Source: Chlorella sorokiniana | Lineage: Eukaryota; Chlorophyta; Trebouxiophyceae; Chlorellales; Chlorellaceae | Direction of reading: 5' to 3' | Assembly: GCA_025917655.1 (NCBI GenBank) | Contig: CP084611.1 | Location: forward strand, 3,906,001-3,970,000 | DNA length: 64,000 nucleotides | In this document: positions 45,409 to 54,750 of the stretch, piece after piece | Position numbering within the stretch: the stretch's first letter is position 1 | How the letters are laid out: every line of letters begins with the position of its first letter | The notes under the pieces: generated by a model | Seen by the model: only the letters and a program-made list of their open reading frames with translations | Told to the model about the DNA's origin: nothing | Databases searched by the model: none | Translations under genes and position numbers: made by a program

Positions 45409-46395
45409 GGAGCTGCCCATGCTCCCTCGCCTCCTGACCCCCACCCCTGGGCCCCCATGCTTGCACGCGCCACCCCCACCTGCACCCCCTCCCCCACCAC
45501 ACACCCACCCATCCATCCAGCCGTTCCGCGGCGTTTGGATGAACCGCTGCCGGTCCACCGTGTGTAGCTCGGCTGCGCTGCCTTTTCCCCTGACAAATGA
45601 TTGTCATGCATGCAACCTTTTTCCGACTCTCGTTCAGTTCTGTGTTGAGACCCATTGGTGCCACACCCCTGTTCTGCTCTATGTCTTGCACCCATGAAAT
45701 GCCCCGCTGTGTGCCTCGTCTCTACCTCCTTGCCCCCCTCACCCTGCGATTTTTAGCAGCAAGCCTGGCACATCTTATGTGTAGCAAGAAAAAGCTTTCT
45801 CCGCATGAATGTGCTGGTGGTTTTGTTTATTGAGCATTCTTTCTTCCTGACCCATCCCTTACAAACCAACACCGAACCGAAGTGGACAGGCCGGTGAGCA
45901 TGATGGTCGACTCACGGTGCTGCTTGCGGTGCTCCTAGTCTATTGCCCTGCGGGGAGGCCTCCGTGGCAGCCGCCCCTGCGCGCTGCCCTGCACAAGGTT
46001 GCCCCACTCTGGTTCACCATCAAAGGAGCACTGGCAGCAGCATTCGTTGACAACCTTTGTGTAGCGACGGAAATCAGAGAGAAGGGTGTTTCAGGAGAAG
46101 GGCCAGACAAGGGCACGGGCGCCCGTCTCTCCACCTCGTGGCACCAGATGGGGCAGAAGGTGGAGGGCAGCGAGCAGCGTGAGAAAACATGGCAACGAGA
46201 TGGGCTGGGAGGGGCTGCCGGCGAGCGCGCTGGCGGGGACAGGCCGTGGGCTGCAGCCTTAGAAGGAGCATGTGCTGGCTGGAGTGGGCAGGGGCTCGGA
46301 AGCCATCCAACGCGAGGGTGCGGCAGCACGATGCCGTCATGGCAGCACGCAGCCATGCCTGCCTGCGTGCGTGCATGCGCCGCAGGCTCCCCCTC
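45409..46395. other. Convergent 3' intergenic region
   Basis: About 1 kb between the CBM48 stop (plus) and the TOC34 stop (minus). A minus-strand TGTAA sits at 45859..45863. No RNA gene or repeat was recognised; the open frames present have no domain. Confidence 0.4.
45859..45863 (-). terminator. Candidate TGTAA poly(A) signal on the TOC34 side
   Basis: TTACA on the plus strand, about 530 bases past the minus-strand TOC34 stop. Distance makes the assignment tentative. Confidence 0.35.
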
Positions 46396-49176
46396 TCAGA
46401 AGTCGTCGTCCTCCTCGCTCTCGTCGCTGAGCGGCTCCTCAAAGTAGCGCGCCTGCGACACGGGCTGCGACGCAACGGCCGCCACGCGCTGCTTGCGCTC
46501 CGCCTTGCGCCGCCGCTCCTCCTGCAGCGGTTCCCAGGCGCGAGCAGCACCAGGCTCAGCAGCTTGTGGGGCCGAGCAAGCTGGCAGGGTTGCAGAGGCG
46601 GCCACTGGCGGTTGCCTGCCTGGCAAGCTAACAAAGAGGGGGGTGCAGGGCACGCATGCGCGATGAGCACCTTCTCCCGCCTGAGCTCCTCGCGCCGCTC
46701 CTGCACCGTCTGCTCGTCAAAGGGCCCGTTGGAGTCACCGCGGCAGCCGTCCTCGTCCATCACGCGGTCCAGCAGCAGCTTGAGAGCGACCTGGGGTGGT
46801 GGTGGTGGTGTGTGTGTGTGTGTGTGTGGGGGGGTCAGGAAGAGCTGGAAGGCGTGGGCTCACAGAAGGCAGACGGTCGACCTATTTTATTTCAAGGATC
46901 GCGTCCCTGCCTCCCCTGCCCCCTGCCCCATGGCTCTGCGCGGCCCCGCAGCGAGGCCCACCTGCGCCGCGAGCACGAGCGGGATGAGCCACTTGCGGCG
47001 GCGGTTGGGGTTGGAGGCGCGGGCGGCGGCGCGAGGGTCATACCGGAAGGGCTCCTCGTTCAGCGCCACCTCCGCCAGCTGGCGGGATGGTGTGAAAGGG
47101 GGTGGGGGCAACGACCGCGTCAAAGGGCCAGTTTGTGAGCAAACCGGTTCAGTGGTTAGGGGAAAAGCGGGCGCGCTCTGTCGTGGTTGCTCAAACGCAG
47201 GGTGTTGCAGCCCTGCGCGGCCCAGCGCCCAGCAGGGAGTGCCCCCCCCAGCAAGCGGCCGCCCACCTTCTCCACCAGGTCCACCACCCAGGGCACCTCG
47301 CCCGGCACCACCCGCTCCCCCTCGTCGTTTGTGGGGCAGCGGCTGCTGTTCTCGATGAGCGCCACCGCCAGCTCGCTGCCGCCGCCGCCGCCCGCGCGCG
47401 ATGGCGGAGCGCAGCGCATCCGCGCGCTGCTGCACGTGCTGCTGGAAGTCGACGCCGGGCGGCGCGGAGGACTCGGAGGCGCGGGTGAAGCCCAGCACGG
47501 CGTTGCGCCAGACGGCGGCACCCAGCACGCGCGTCACCCCTTCCACGCACTGCGCCAAGGCAGGGGGCCACAGGGCTGGGCAGGCGGCAGGCGTGGGGAG
47601 GGAGCCAGAGCCGCCGCCTCGCGGCTGCCACACCGCGGAGCACGCTCCCCGCCGACGGAAGCGCATCCGGCAGGCCGCAAGCGTTGACACACACACACAC
47701 ACGCTCCACACACACACACATACACAACCACGCCTGCACTGTCGACACCGCCGGACTTCACCAAGCCGGGCGGTGGTGTCCGCCAGCCCCCTCGCCCTCC
47801 CCACTGCACCGGGATCGCACCCACCCCCACCTTTTGGTCCAGCGTGTCCACCTTGTAGCTGTCCAGGCGGTCAAGGTAGAGCACCGCATCCACTGGCCGC
47901 TCGCGCACCGCCTTGCCAATGGCCTCCAGCTTCTGTGTGGGGGCGGGGGGCAGCATGCCTGGGGCACCTTCTTGCCAAGGCAAGGGCCAGTCCCCATGCG
48001 CCAGAGGGCCAGCAGCGGGAGGCCTCGCGACTCCCTCTGCCGCATGGGCCGGTCCCAGGGCGCCCGCGATACGCCTCGCCAGCGGCTGCCCTCGGGCAGC
48101 ACCGTGCGCAGAAGCATGCTCGCTCGCACCCCGCGGCTGCGCCCCCTCACCGCCTCCGACACGTTGTCCTGGTCCAGCAGGGAGGGCGCGTCGATGAGGT
48201 GCAGGGTGAAGCCGGCGGCGCGCGGCGGCTGTACACCGTGGGCTTGGTGGCGCTGTCCTGCTGGAAGGCGGCCACCGTCGCCGCGCGCTCGTTCAGCAGC
48301 GAGTTGATGGTGCTGCGTTTAATGCCGGGGGAAGGGTCGGCGGGCATGTTTGAGCGACCTGCTTGTTTTAAGGAAATCAGAGACCCTGCTGGCACGTGTG
48401 CCAGAATCAACGAGGCGCGGTGGCGTCCAGGTGCCGGCGGCGGTTCCAAGCGACGGCACGCGGGCACAACGAGCGGCAGCCATGGCTTGCTGGCCGCCAT
48501 GACTGCATCGGGCTGCTGTTCACACAGTCTCCTGTTATTCATGCGGGACGGAAGCACGATGTTGTGGCGCTGGCGGCCTTCCAGCGCACCTGCTCTTGCC
48601 CACGCCGCCCTTGCCCAGCACCAGCACCGCCAGCTCCCGCCGCCCGTCCTCCTTGAGCGCGGTGAGCGCGTTCAGCAGCCCCTCCTGCGTGGCCCCCGGC
48701 ATCTCGCGCAGCGACGTCCATTCACGCTCGCCCTCTGGCTGCGGGGCGCTGCTGTGGGGCCGCCGCGTGCGGCGCCGCCCAGGCCGGGAAAGTTGGCCAG
48801 CGGGATGTAGCCCCAGGCGGGAATGTAGAGCATCTGGCCCTGGCCGCCTGGCGCGCCGCCGCCACCGCCAGCACCTGCTGCTTGCTCCTCCTCGTCATCA
48901 GCTGCAGAGGGCCAACGACGGCTCGCGGTGTGCAGTGCCCGATTGTGGCGACCGGCATGCAGGCAGAGCGGGCGTGTAGTGGCACATTGTCTCTCGTAAG
49001 CACACCTTCATCGCCCTCGATCTCGTCGGCAGCCTCCCCTCGCTGTCATACTCCTGCACCCCCTCTTCCAGCTCCTCGTCCACTTCCTCTACAAGGCCAT
49101 CGTCGTCATATACCTCCTCATCATATTCCTCGTAGTCTTCCTCGCCGGACAGCACGGGGTCCCGGTGCTCCTCCAT
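46396..49176 (-). CDS. TOC34: TOC34-type GTPase of the chloroplast outer-envelope import translocon
   Basis: Start at 49176. The first ~50 residues are strongly acidic (SGEEDYEEYDEEVYDDDGLV). The next exon gives EREWTSLREMPGATQEGLLN and the P-loop LAVLVLGKGGVGKS. A splice joins STINSLLNERAATVAAFQQD. Then come GFTLHLIDAPSLLDQD, RPVDAVLYLDRLDSYKVDTL (the AIG1-type switch and strand), AVLGFTRASESSAPPGVDFQ, and VALIENSSRCPTNDEGERVV. The membrane anchor is RKWLIPLVLAAQVALKLLLD. A charged C-terminal tail follows (RYFEEPLSDESEEDDDF). Order and wording match Toc34/Toc33. Family knowledge: it is a preprotein receptor GTPase, tail-anchored in the outer envelope. Differences from land-plant Toc34: an acidic N-terminal extension reminiscent of Toc159, and a long charged tail after the anchor. 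Introns carry GT and CA microsatellites (46793..46833; 47687..47727). Confidence 0.88.
46793..46833. repeat. GGT/GT microsatellite in TOC34 intron
   Basis: (GGT)n passing into (GT)n and a G run, directly next to a minus-strand exon boundary. Confidence 0.75.
47687..47727. repeat. Interrupted CA microsatellite in TOC34 intron
   Basis: Two (AC)n tracts of 16 and about 20 bases separated by gctcc, within a minus-strand intron. Confidence 0.8.
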
Positions 49177-49613
49177 GGCAGGTTGTCGCCCGCACGCCGC
49201 TCAGTGTAAGGAACTGACCACCTGATGACCTGAAAACAGAGCCAGTATATGCACGATAAAGATGTCAACACACAGACCAACATGCATTGCTGCTTGGGCA
49301 CACCCAGCTCGAGGATGAGGCTGTCAAGGTGGCGGCAGGTTGGCGGCGCCCTCTGAACAGCAATCTTTCAAGTTGGCTGTTCCTCAGTTGCCTCCAATCA
49401 AGCAATGGCGTATGCTGACCCTCGACAATTCTGAACAACAGGTCGCCTTCCTTCAAAGCGTCGGTTCTTACAGCAATTTTGCCATTCATTGCGTTTCAAG
49501 GCTTGCAATCTGACAGTGGCATGCAAAGAAGCAGGTAAATTAGGTGCGGCAAAGGGGAGCGACACGGCAGCGACACAACGGAGACACACTGCAATGCTGA
49601 CAAGTGAGCCCGT
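49177..49613. other. Intergenic region between AKR2-like and TOC34 genes
   Basis: 437 bases between the AKR2-like stop and the TOC34 start, both on the minus strand. A minus-strand TGTAA at 49468..49472 lies about 140 bases past the AKR2-like stop. The rest is the likely TOC34 promoter. Confidence 0.45.
49468..49472 (-). terminator. Candidate TGTAA poly(A) signal of the AKR2-like gene
   Basis: TTACA on the plus strand, about 140 bases past the minus-strand stop at 49614. Confidence 0.5.
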
Positions 49614-51367
49614 TCACTGCTGGATGGTGGCCAGCTCGGCGGTGCCATCCAGCACAGCCAGCAGCGACGCGTTTTGGTTGAGCGGGTTGCGTGGCTCGCC
49701 ACGCACCACCTCTGCCGGCGTCTGGCCCTTGCCATTCTTCAGGGCCACATTGGCCCCCGCCTCGAGCAGCATGCGCACGCACGCCTCCCGTCCATACCTG
49801 CACAAGGAACAACACAAGACGAGGGTTGAATCGTTGAATTGGCAGCATCGTCTCAACCGCCTTGGCCACGGTGAGAGGACAGTACACATGCTTGTTCCTG
49901 CAGGCAAGGTTGTTTTCCACGTGCACATAGGCCAGCGCATCCGCCCCCCCCGCTTGTATGCCCCCCCCGGGTGCGCACCCCGCCGCGTAATGTAGGCTGG
50001 TGTTGCCTTCCGCCTCGGCGGCATCCACGTCAAACCCGCTCTGCAGCAGCGCCCGCACCGCCTCTGGCCTGTCGTAGGCCACTGCATAGTGCAGCGCGCT
50101 GCGTCCCTGCCCGTCCTTGAGGTCGCCCTTCCCAATGGCCATGTAGTCCTGGACAGATCAGAGTGCAGACAAAGTGGGACAACTGCACCCCGTAACGGCG
50201 AGGCCAGGCATGGTACTGACACAAAAGGGAGGGCCCCTCCCTCACCTCGATCGCCTCCACATCGTTAAACTTGGCGGCATCCAGGATGCTGTTCACCTCG
50301 GGGGCGGGGGCGGCGCGCGGCAGCCGCCGGCGCTGCCACCGCCTCCAGGTCGCCCATCTTCTCCCCAATTTTCTGCAGCAGGGAGCAGCCCAGGCCACAG
50401 CTGGGTGTCTTCAATTTGTGACATGCTGGGGGATGCCCCGTTGGGCTGCCCGGCTTGGGGACACGCTGTGCAAAAAGCATAATGATGATGTCCACTCCCG
50501 CAGCATCCAACCCTCTCAGCCCTCTCCCCCATTTTCCCCAACCCCCACCAGCACCGCAGCACCTACGCCCCACCTGCAGGAAGGTGGGGTCGTTGAAGTA
50601 CTTCATCATCGCTGCCATGCCCCCAGCACGGATCTCCTCAAACACAGGCTTCAGCTCCGGGTCCTCTCTGCAGGGAGGCTGGGCCCAGAGGGCTTGAGCA
50701 GGCAGGCGCAGCAGGAACTGCAGGGACCCTGATTGGCAGCGGGCCATCACAGCAGCAGCACAGCAGCACCACAGCAGCAGGGCGGCCCACCGCAGCTCCT
50801 GCATCTTCTGCATGAAGGCCGGGTTGGACATCATGCCCCTGCGAGCAGGAGCGCGGGCAGGGCACTGTGAGGCGTGTGGCCGCACAAACGCGGAGGGGAA
50901 CAGAAAGCCAGGGCAATGACAGCAGCTGCCGCTGCGGTCCTGCCCCGCATCACATCCCGCCTCACATCATGGAGCTCATCTGTGCCTGCACTGCCGGGTT
51001 TGATACCGCCTGCTCCATCTGCTTCAGCTTTGCCGCCATCTGCTGGGGCAGCACGCCAGCGGACCATTAGCGGGCAGGTGCATGGAGTGCGGGGTAGAGG
51101 CCATGCTTGACAAGGCCTCAGCAGTTGCTTGGACACATCGCTCGCCTTGCGAGCGTGAATGATTTGACGGAGGCAGCATCAGCAGCTCACCTCTGGGTTA
51201 GCCTGTGCCTGCTCCAGAGCGGCCTTCAGCGCCGCTGCCCGCTCCTCGTCAGACTGCTCTGCCCTGACCACATGCAGGCTGCGATTCACGCGGCGCGCAT
51301 GCCGACCGATCAATGCCACAGGCCGAGCCGCCACAGAACAAGGCTTTGCAGCTGCAGGGACAACCAT
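49614..51367 (-). CDS. AKR2: AKR2-like STI1/ankyrin-repeat protein
   Basis: Start taken at 51367 (MVVPAAAKPCSVAARPVALI); an upstream in-frame ATG at 51421 would add 18 residues. The N-terminus is basic, Ala/Arg/Val-rich and lacks acidic residues up to about residue 36, like a transit peptide. Then come SDEERAAALKAALEQAQANP, AKLKQMEQAVSNPAVQAQM, MMSNPAFMQKMQELR and EDPELKPVFEEIRAGGMAAM with MKYFNDPTFLQ, the STI1-like region of AKR2 proteins. PAPEVNSILDAAKFNDVEAI leads into ankyrin repeats (GRSALHYAVAYDRPEAVRAL; GNTSLHYAAG; YGREACVRMLLEAGANVALK), with the stop at 49614. Family knowledge: AKR2 is a cytosolic chaperone that delivers tail- and signal-anchored proteins to the chloroplast outer envelope. 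The transit-like leader here would instead suggest a plastid location, so the location is unresolved. Next to TOC34, a typical AKR2 client. Confidence 0.75.
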
Positions 51368-51703
51368 CGTGCCCAAAGAGCCCTGTGAATGGGAAAGTGG
51401 GCGAGCCTCAGGTGCGAGCACGGATATAAGACTGCGATAACACTGTCACAAGCTTCAATGGGGCCATGTTCATCGAGGAGCAAGCGCAGCAGGGCACAGC
51501 AGGGTTCTTGATAGGAAGCGATAACACCTCTTGCGCTCGTCTCTTTGATACGCCGCGACCTGCTGCTGATGTAACCAAGGTACTTAGGCTTTCTTGACGC
51601 ACGAAGCAGCCCATAAGGCTCTGCCCAACCTCACCCAGGTTCTCCAAGCAAGCGCCCCACCGCTTGGACACGTGCAGAGGGCACGGAAGCGACCTCGAAC
51701 AGC
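51368..51703. promoter_or_regulatory. Divergent intergenic region, AKR2-like / ferredoxin
   Basis: 336 bases between the AKR2-like start (minus) and the ferredoxin start (plus), presumably holding both promoters. No repeat or RNA gene is seen. Confidence 0.4.
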
Positions 51704-53014
51704 ATGCAGACACTCAGCACGCGGCTCCTTACCGCCGCCCACGCAGCGGCAAGCAGCGGCACGCCACGGCGACAGCGGCAGCAGCGGCGCAGCACTCTGG
51801 CCGTGCGTGCGTCCACAGACGTTGGCTTTTGCCGCGACAAGATCAGCGAGCGCAAAGACATGTTGGGTGAAATTGAGGGCACCTCCACAGTCGTCTTCCT
51901 GGGCGTGGATGGCGCGGAGGTTCCCGTGGAAGTGCCCAAGGTGAGTGCTGAGGATGGCTGCCCCCCACCTTTTGTGGTTCATTGTTCTCACTGCGGTTTC
52001 TGCGGCAAACTTGGTTTGCCCTGCAGTCTTCATTGAAATTTGTGCATTGGAAGCTGCAGCAGTCGCACAGTGTGCGGTGCAATGATGGGCACAGTCACCA
52101 GCTTGCCATGCTTTTGACTATGAACCCCACCAACCCCACCCCACCCGCAGGGCGGCTACATCCTGGACTCCGGGCTGGAGGCGGGCTTGGAGCTGCCCTT
52201 CACCTGCAAGGGTGGCATCTGCGGCTGCTGCGTGGGGCGTGTGGCAGAAGGCGAGGTGGATCAGAGCGACGTGAGTGTCAGGCGGCCAGATCATGCCGTT
52301 TGGGTGTGTCGGGGGTGGGGGTGGGGTGGGGTGGGGGTTGGGGCGGGGGCGCGGGCGCGCGCGGGATTAGAGCAGCAGCAGTGATGGCAGGCGGGCTCAT
52401 TCCCTACCAGCTGCGCCTTGCCACTTGCCTGGCCTTCTCATCAAGTGTGATGATCGTAGTCAACGCCAAGTGTCAAGTTCCCCCCACCTCTGCTGCAGAT
52501 TGCTGACCTGTCATTTGTGCTGACGGAGGATGAGATTGCAAACGGCATCACCATGCTTTGCATGGCGCGCCCAGTCAGCGACGTAGTGCGCATTGAGACG
52601 CAGGCAAGCTCCGCCCCTTGATGGCAGGATTGAAAAGCTGGTGCTCCTGCTCCTCGCCGGACAGCCAGTTAGTTACCCATCTGGGCTTCCCTGCTGCAGA
52701 GCGATTGGGGCTATGCTTTGGGTAGCAACAACTGGAAGGGCCCCACCGGCTACATTACTGGCAAGAAGATTGACCCGTTGATGGGCCGTCGCTGGGGACG
52801 AGATCCAGGCGGAGACGAGCGAGACGCAGACATGAGCACCGGTCAAGCACTCTTCCAGCTGCCAATCGACCTTTCAGGGCACACCTGGCACCCTGGGTGC
52901 AACAGCCTCTTGTATCATAGTGACACATGCTGTTCAGGCCTTTTCCCCATCCTATTGTTAGGTTTCAGAGCGCCCGGAGGGCCGCAATGCAGAATGATCA
53001 GTCATGCCCGGTAA
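51704..53014 (+). CDS. Plant-type [2Fe-2S] ferredoxin with plastid transit peptide and C-terminal extension
   Basis: Start at ATG 51704 with an Arg/Ser/Thr/Ala-rich leader ([20 protein letters not shown], then [16 protein letters not shown]), a clear plastid transit peptide. The mature part reads [19 protein letters not shown], then [20 protein letters not shown] with the cluster motif CKGGICGCC (C-x4-C-x2-C). The fourth ligand is in [12 protein letters not shown]. The next exons give SDVVRIETQ and [20 protein letters not shown], a C-terminal extension beyond a standard ~95-residue ferredoxin. The in-frame stop is at 53014, but the true end could be earlier. Family knowledge: such plastid ferredoxins carry electrons from photosystem I to reductases. 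The GG-I-C-G loop and the extension set it apart from PetF and suggest a minor FDX isoform (inference). One intron contains a long G-rich tract (52311..52354). Confidence 0.85.
52311..52354 (+). other. G-quadruplex-capable tract in a ferredoxin intron
   Basis: Eight runs of three to five G separated by one or two bases (gggggtgggggtggggtggg and onward), about 40 bases after the donor of the intron that splits the ferredoxin domain. Confidence 0.7.
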
Positions 53015-53102
53015 AACTGCGATGTGTCCTGAGTTTGGCAGAATACAAAGACGTTCCTGGCCATGGCGAAGGAATGCAAGGCGTACGCGGCACCCCCAGA
53101 CC

Positions 53103-54712
53103 CTAATAGCGGCTGCCCACCACCTCAGACTCTGGCACCGCCGCCGTGACCTCCGCCAGCTCCGCGGCCGACAGCTGCACCCGCACAGCGCCCACATTCT
53201 CCTCCAAGCGAACCGCAGACTTGGTGCCCGGAATGGGGATGATGTCATCACCCTGCGCCAGCAGCCACGCCAGCGCCAGCTGCGCGGGCGCGCAGCCCTT
53301 GCGCGCCGCAATGTCGGCCACACGCTGCGCCAGCCGCTGGTTGGCCTCAAAGGCCCCCCGGCAAAGCGCGGCTGCCCCCACCGGCGGAAGTCCTTCTCTC
53401 CCAGGTCTCCCGGCGAGGAGAAGCGGCCCGCCAGCAGCCCCCGCCCCAGCGGCGAGTAAGCCAGGATGCCGATTCCCAACTCGCGCAGCGTGGGCACCAG
53501 CTCGCGCTGCACGCCGCAACAAAAGAGCGGGGCAGGATTGCATGGCAGCAGACCAGCTCACGGGCCGACTGACAAGCCTCACGTAAGCAGCCCATCAGGA
53601 ATGTTGAGCTGTGATATAGGCAGAGGGGTCAAAGGCACGCAAGGCAGGTTGAGAGCTGTCTGGCAGTCCCAGGCGACGCCCGCGGGCCCCCCATCTCCCT
53701 TTACAACCACACCACACCACCCACCCACCCACCTCTGCCTCGCGGCTGAACAGGCTCCACTCCAGCTCCACGCAGGCGATGGGGTGCAGCGAATGTGCAG
53801 CGCGCACCTCCTCCGCTGACACCTCACTGAGGCCCAAGTGCCGCACCTTGCCCTCCGCCATCAGCGCCTGTGCGGGGAGGGTGTAATGGCGTTTGGGTGG
53901 GAGGCGTTACGAGGTGTGGAAGGAAGGGCGAACAATGCAGAGGAAGAGCCGGACCGCCCGCGACAGCCTGCAGCCATGACCTGCCACACCGCGGCACTGC
54001 AATGCATGACCGCCCGACGCGCAGTCAGGCCCGGCATGCTGCAGCGTAGTACCTCGCTCACCTTGAGCTCCCTCATGATGCCCTGCAGGTCCGCCCCGGG
54101 CGGCAGGGGCCCCCGCAGAGTGAAGATGTCGAGGCAGGCGCGGCGCAGGCGGCGCAGCGACCCCTCGGCACAGGCGCGGGCGTTCTCCGGGGTGAAGTCG
54201 GCCACGATCTTGCCGTCCTTGAGCATGGGGCCCCACTTTGTGGCCACCACAGCGTGGGCATCGGGCCGCCCAGCCAGCGCCGTGCCTGCAGGGCGGAGCG
54301 GGCGTTGCTTTCCAGCCACAGGCACGCAGGCACACCAAAACTTCCCAGCCTGCTCACCCAGCACCTCCTCTCCGGTGTAGGGCCCGTACAAGTCGCTTGT
54401 GTTGAACTGCGGGGTGGGGGGCTCGCCGCAATAAGCTTGGAGGCATGGCGCGGTGCACGGCAGGCGGACGCGTTCACACAGCAGGCAGCAGGTAGGCGGC
54501 AGCCAATCCATCCCTGCAGACTGGCACGGCTGCATCCCTGCCCACCAGGGTCACCCCCAGGTCCAGGGCTCTGTGGATGACCGCCACCGCCGCCTCCTCA
54601 GTCAACCCCTCAGGGTCGTAAAACCCGCCCCCGGAACCAACGACATGCAGCCCAGGCCCATGGCAGCTGCCTCCAAGCCCTGAGTGCCAAGCTTACGCGT
54701 GGGCAAGGTCAT
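53103..54712 (-). CDS. Aldo-keto reductase, pyridoxal reductase (AKR8)-like
   Basis: Start at 54712 ([20 protein letters not shown], then GCMSL). Exons continue [14 protein letters not shown] (family Asp/Tyr region), [17 protein letters not shown] (active Lys), [74 protein letters not shown] and GRGLLAGRF. The NADPH-binding end is [20 protein letters not shown], with the stop after ESEVVGSRY at 53103. The SEVSA and SLFSR wording fits the yeast-type pyridoxal reductase branch. Family knowledge: these enzymes reduce pyridoxal to pyridoxine with NADPH. The usual catalytic His (in LHRxDP) is not seen; the position reads FTLRGPLPP. One frame slip lies near 53360. The 538-bp repeat array ends 39 bases upstream of the start codon. 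Confidence 0.8.
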
Positions 54713-54750
54713 GATGGGCACCAGGTACTGCTGGCTTTCAAGGTGTGAGT

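Noticed and set aside
46793-47727. GT and CA tracts in TOC34 introns as functional elements
   Set aside because: They look like ordinary intronic microsatellites with no further structure; listed only as repeats.
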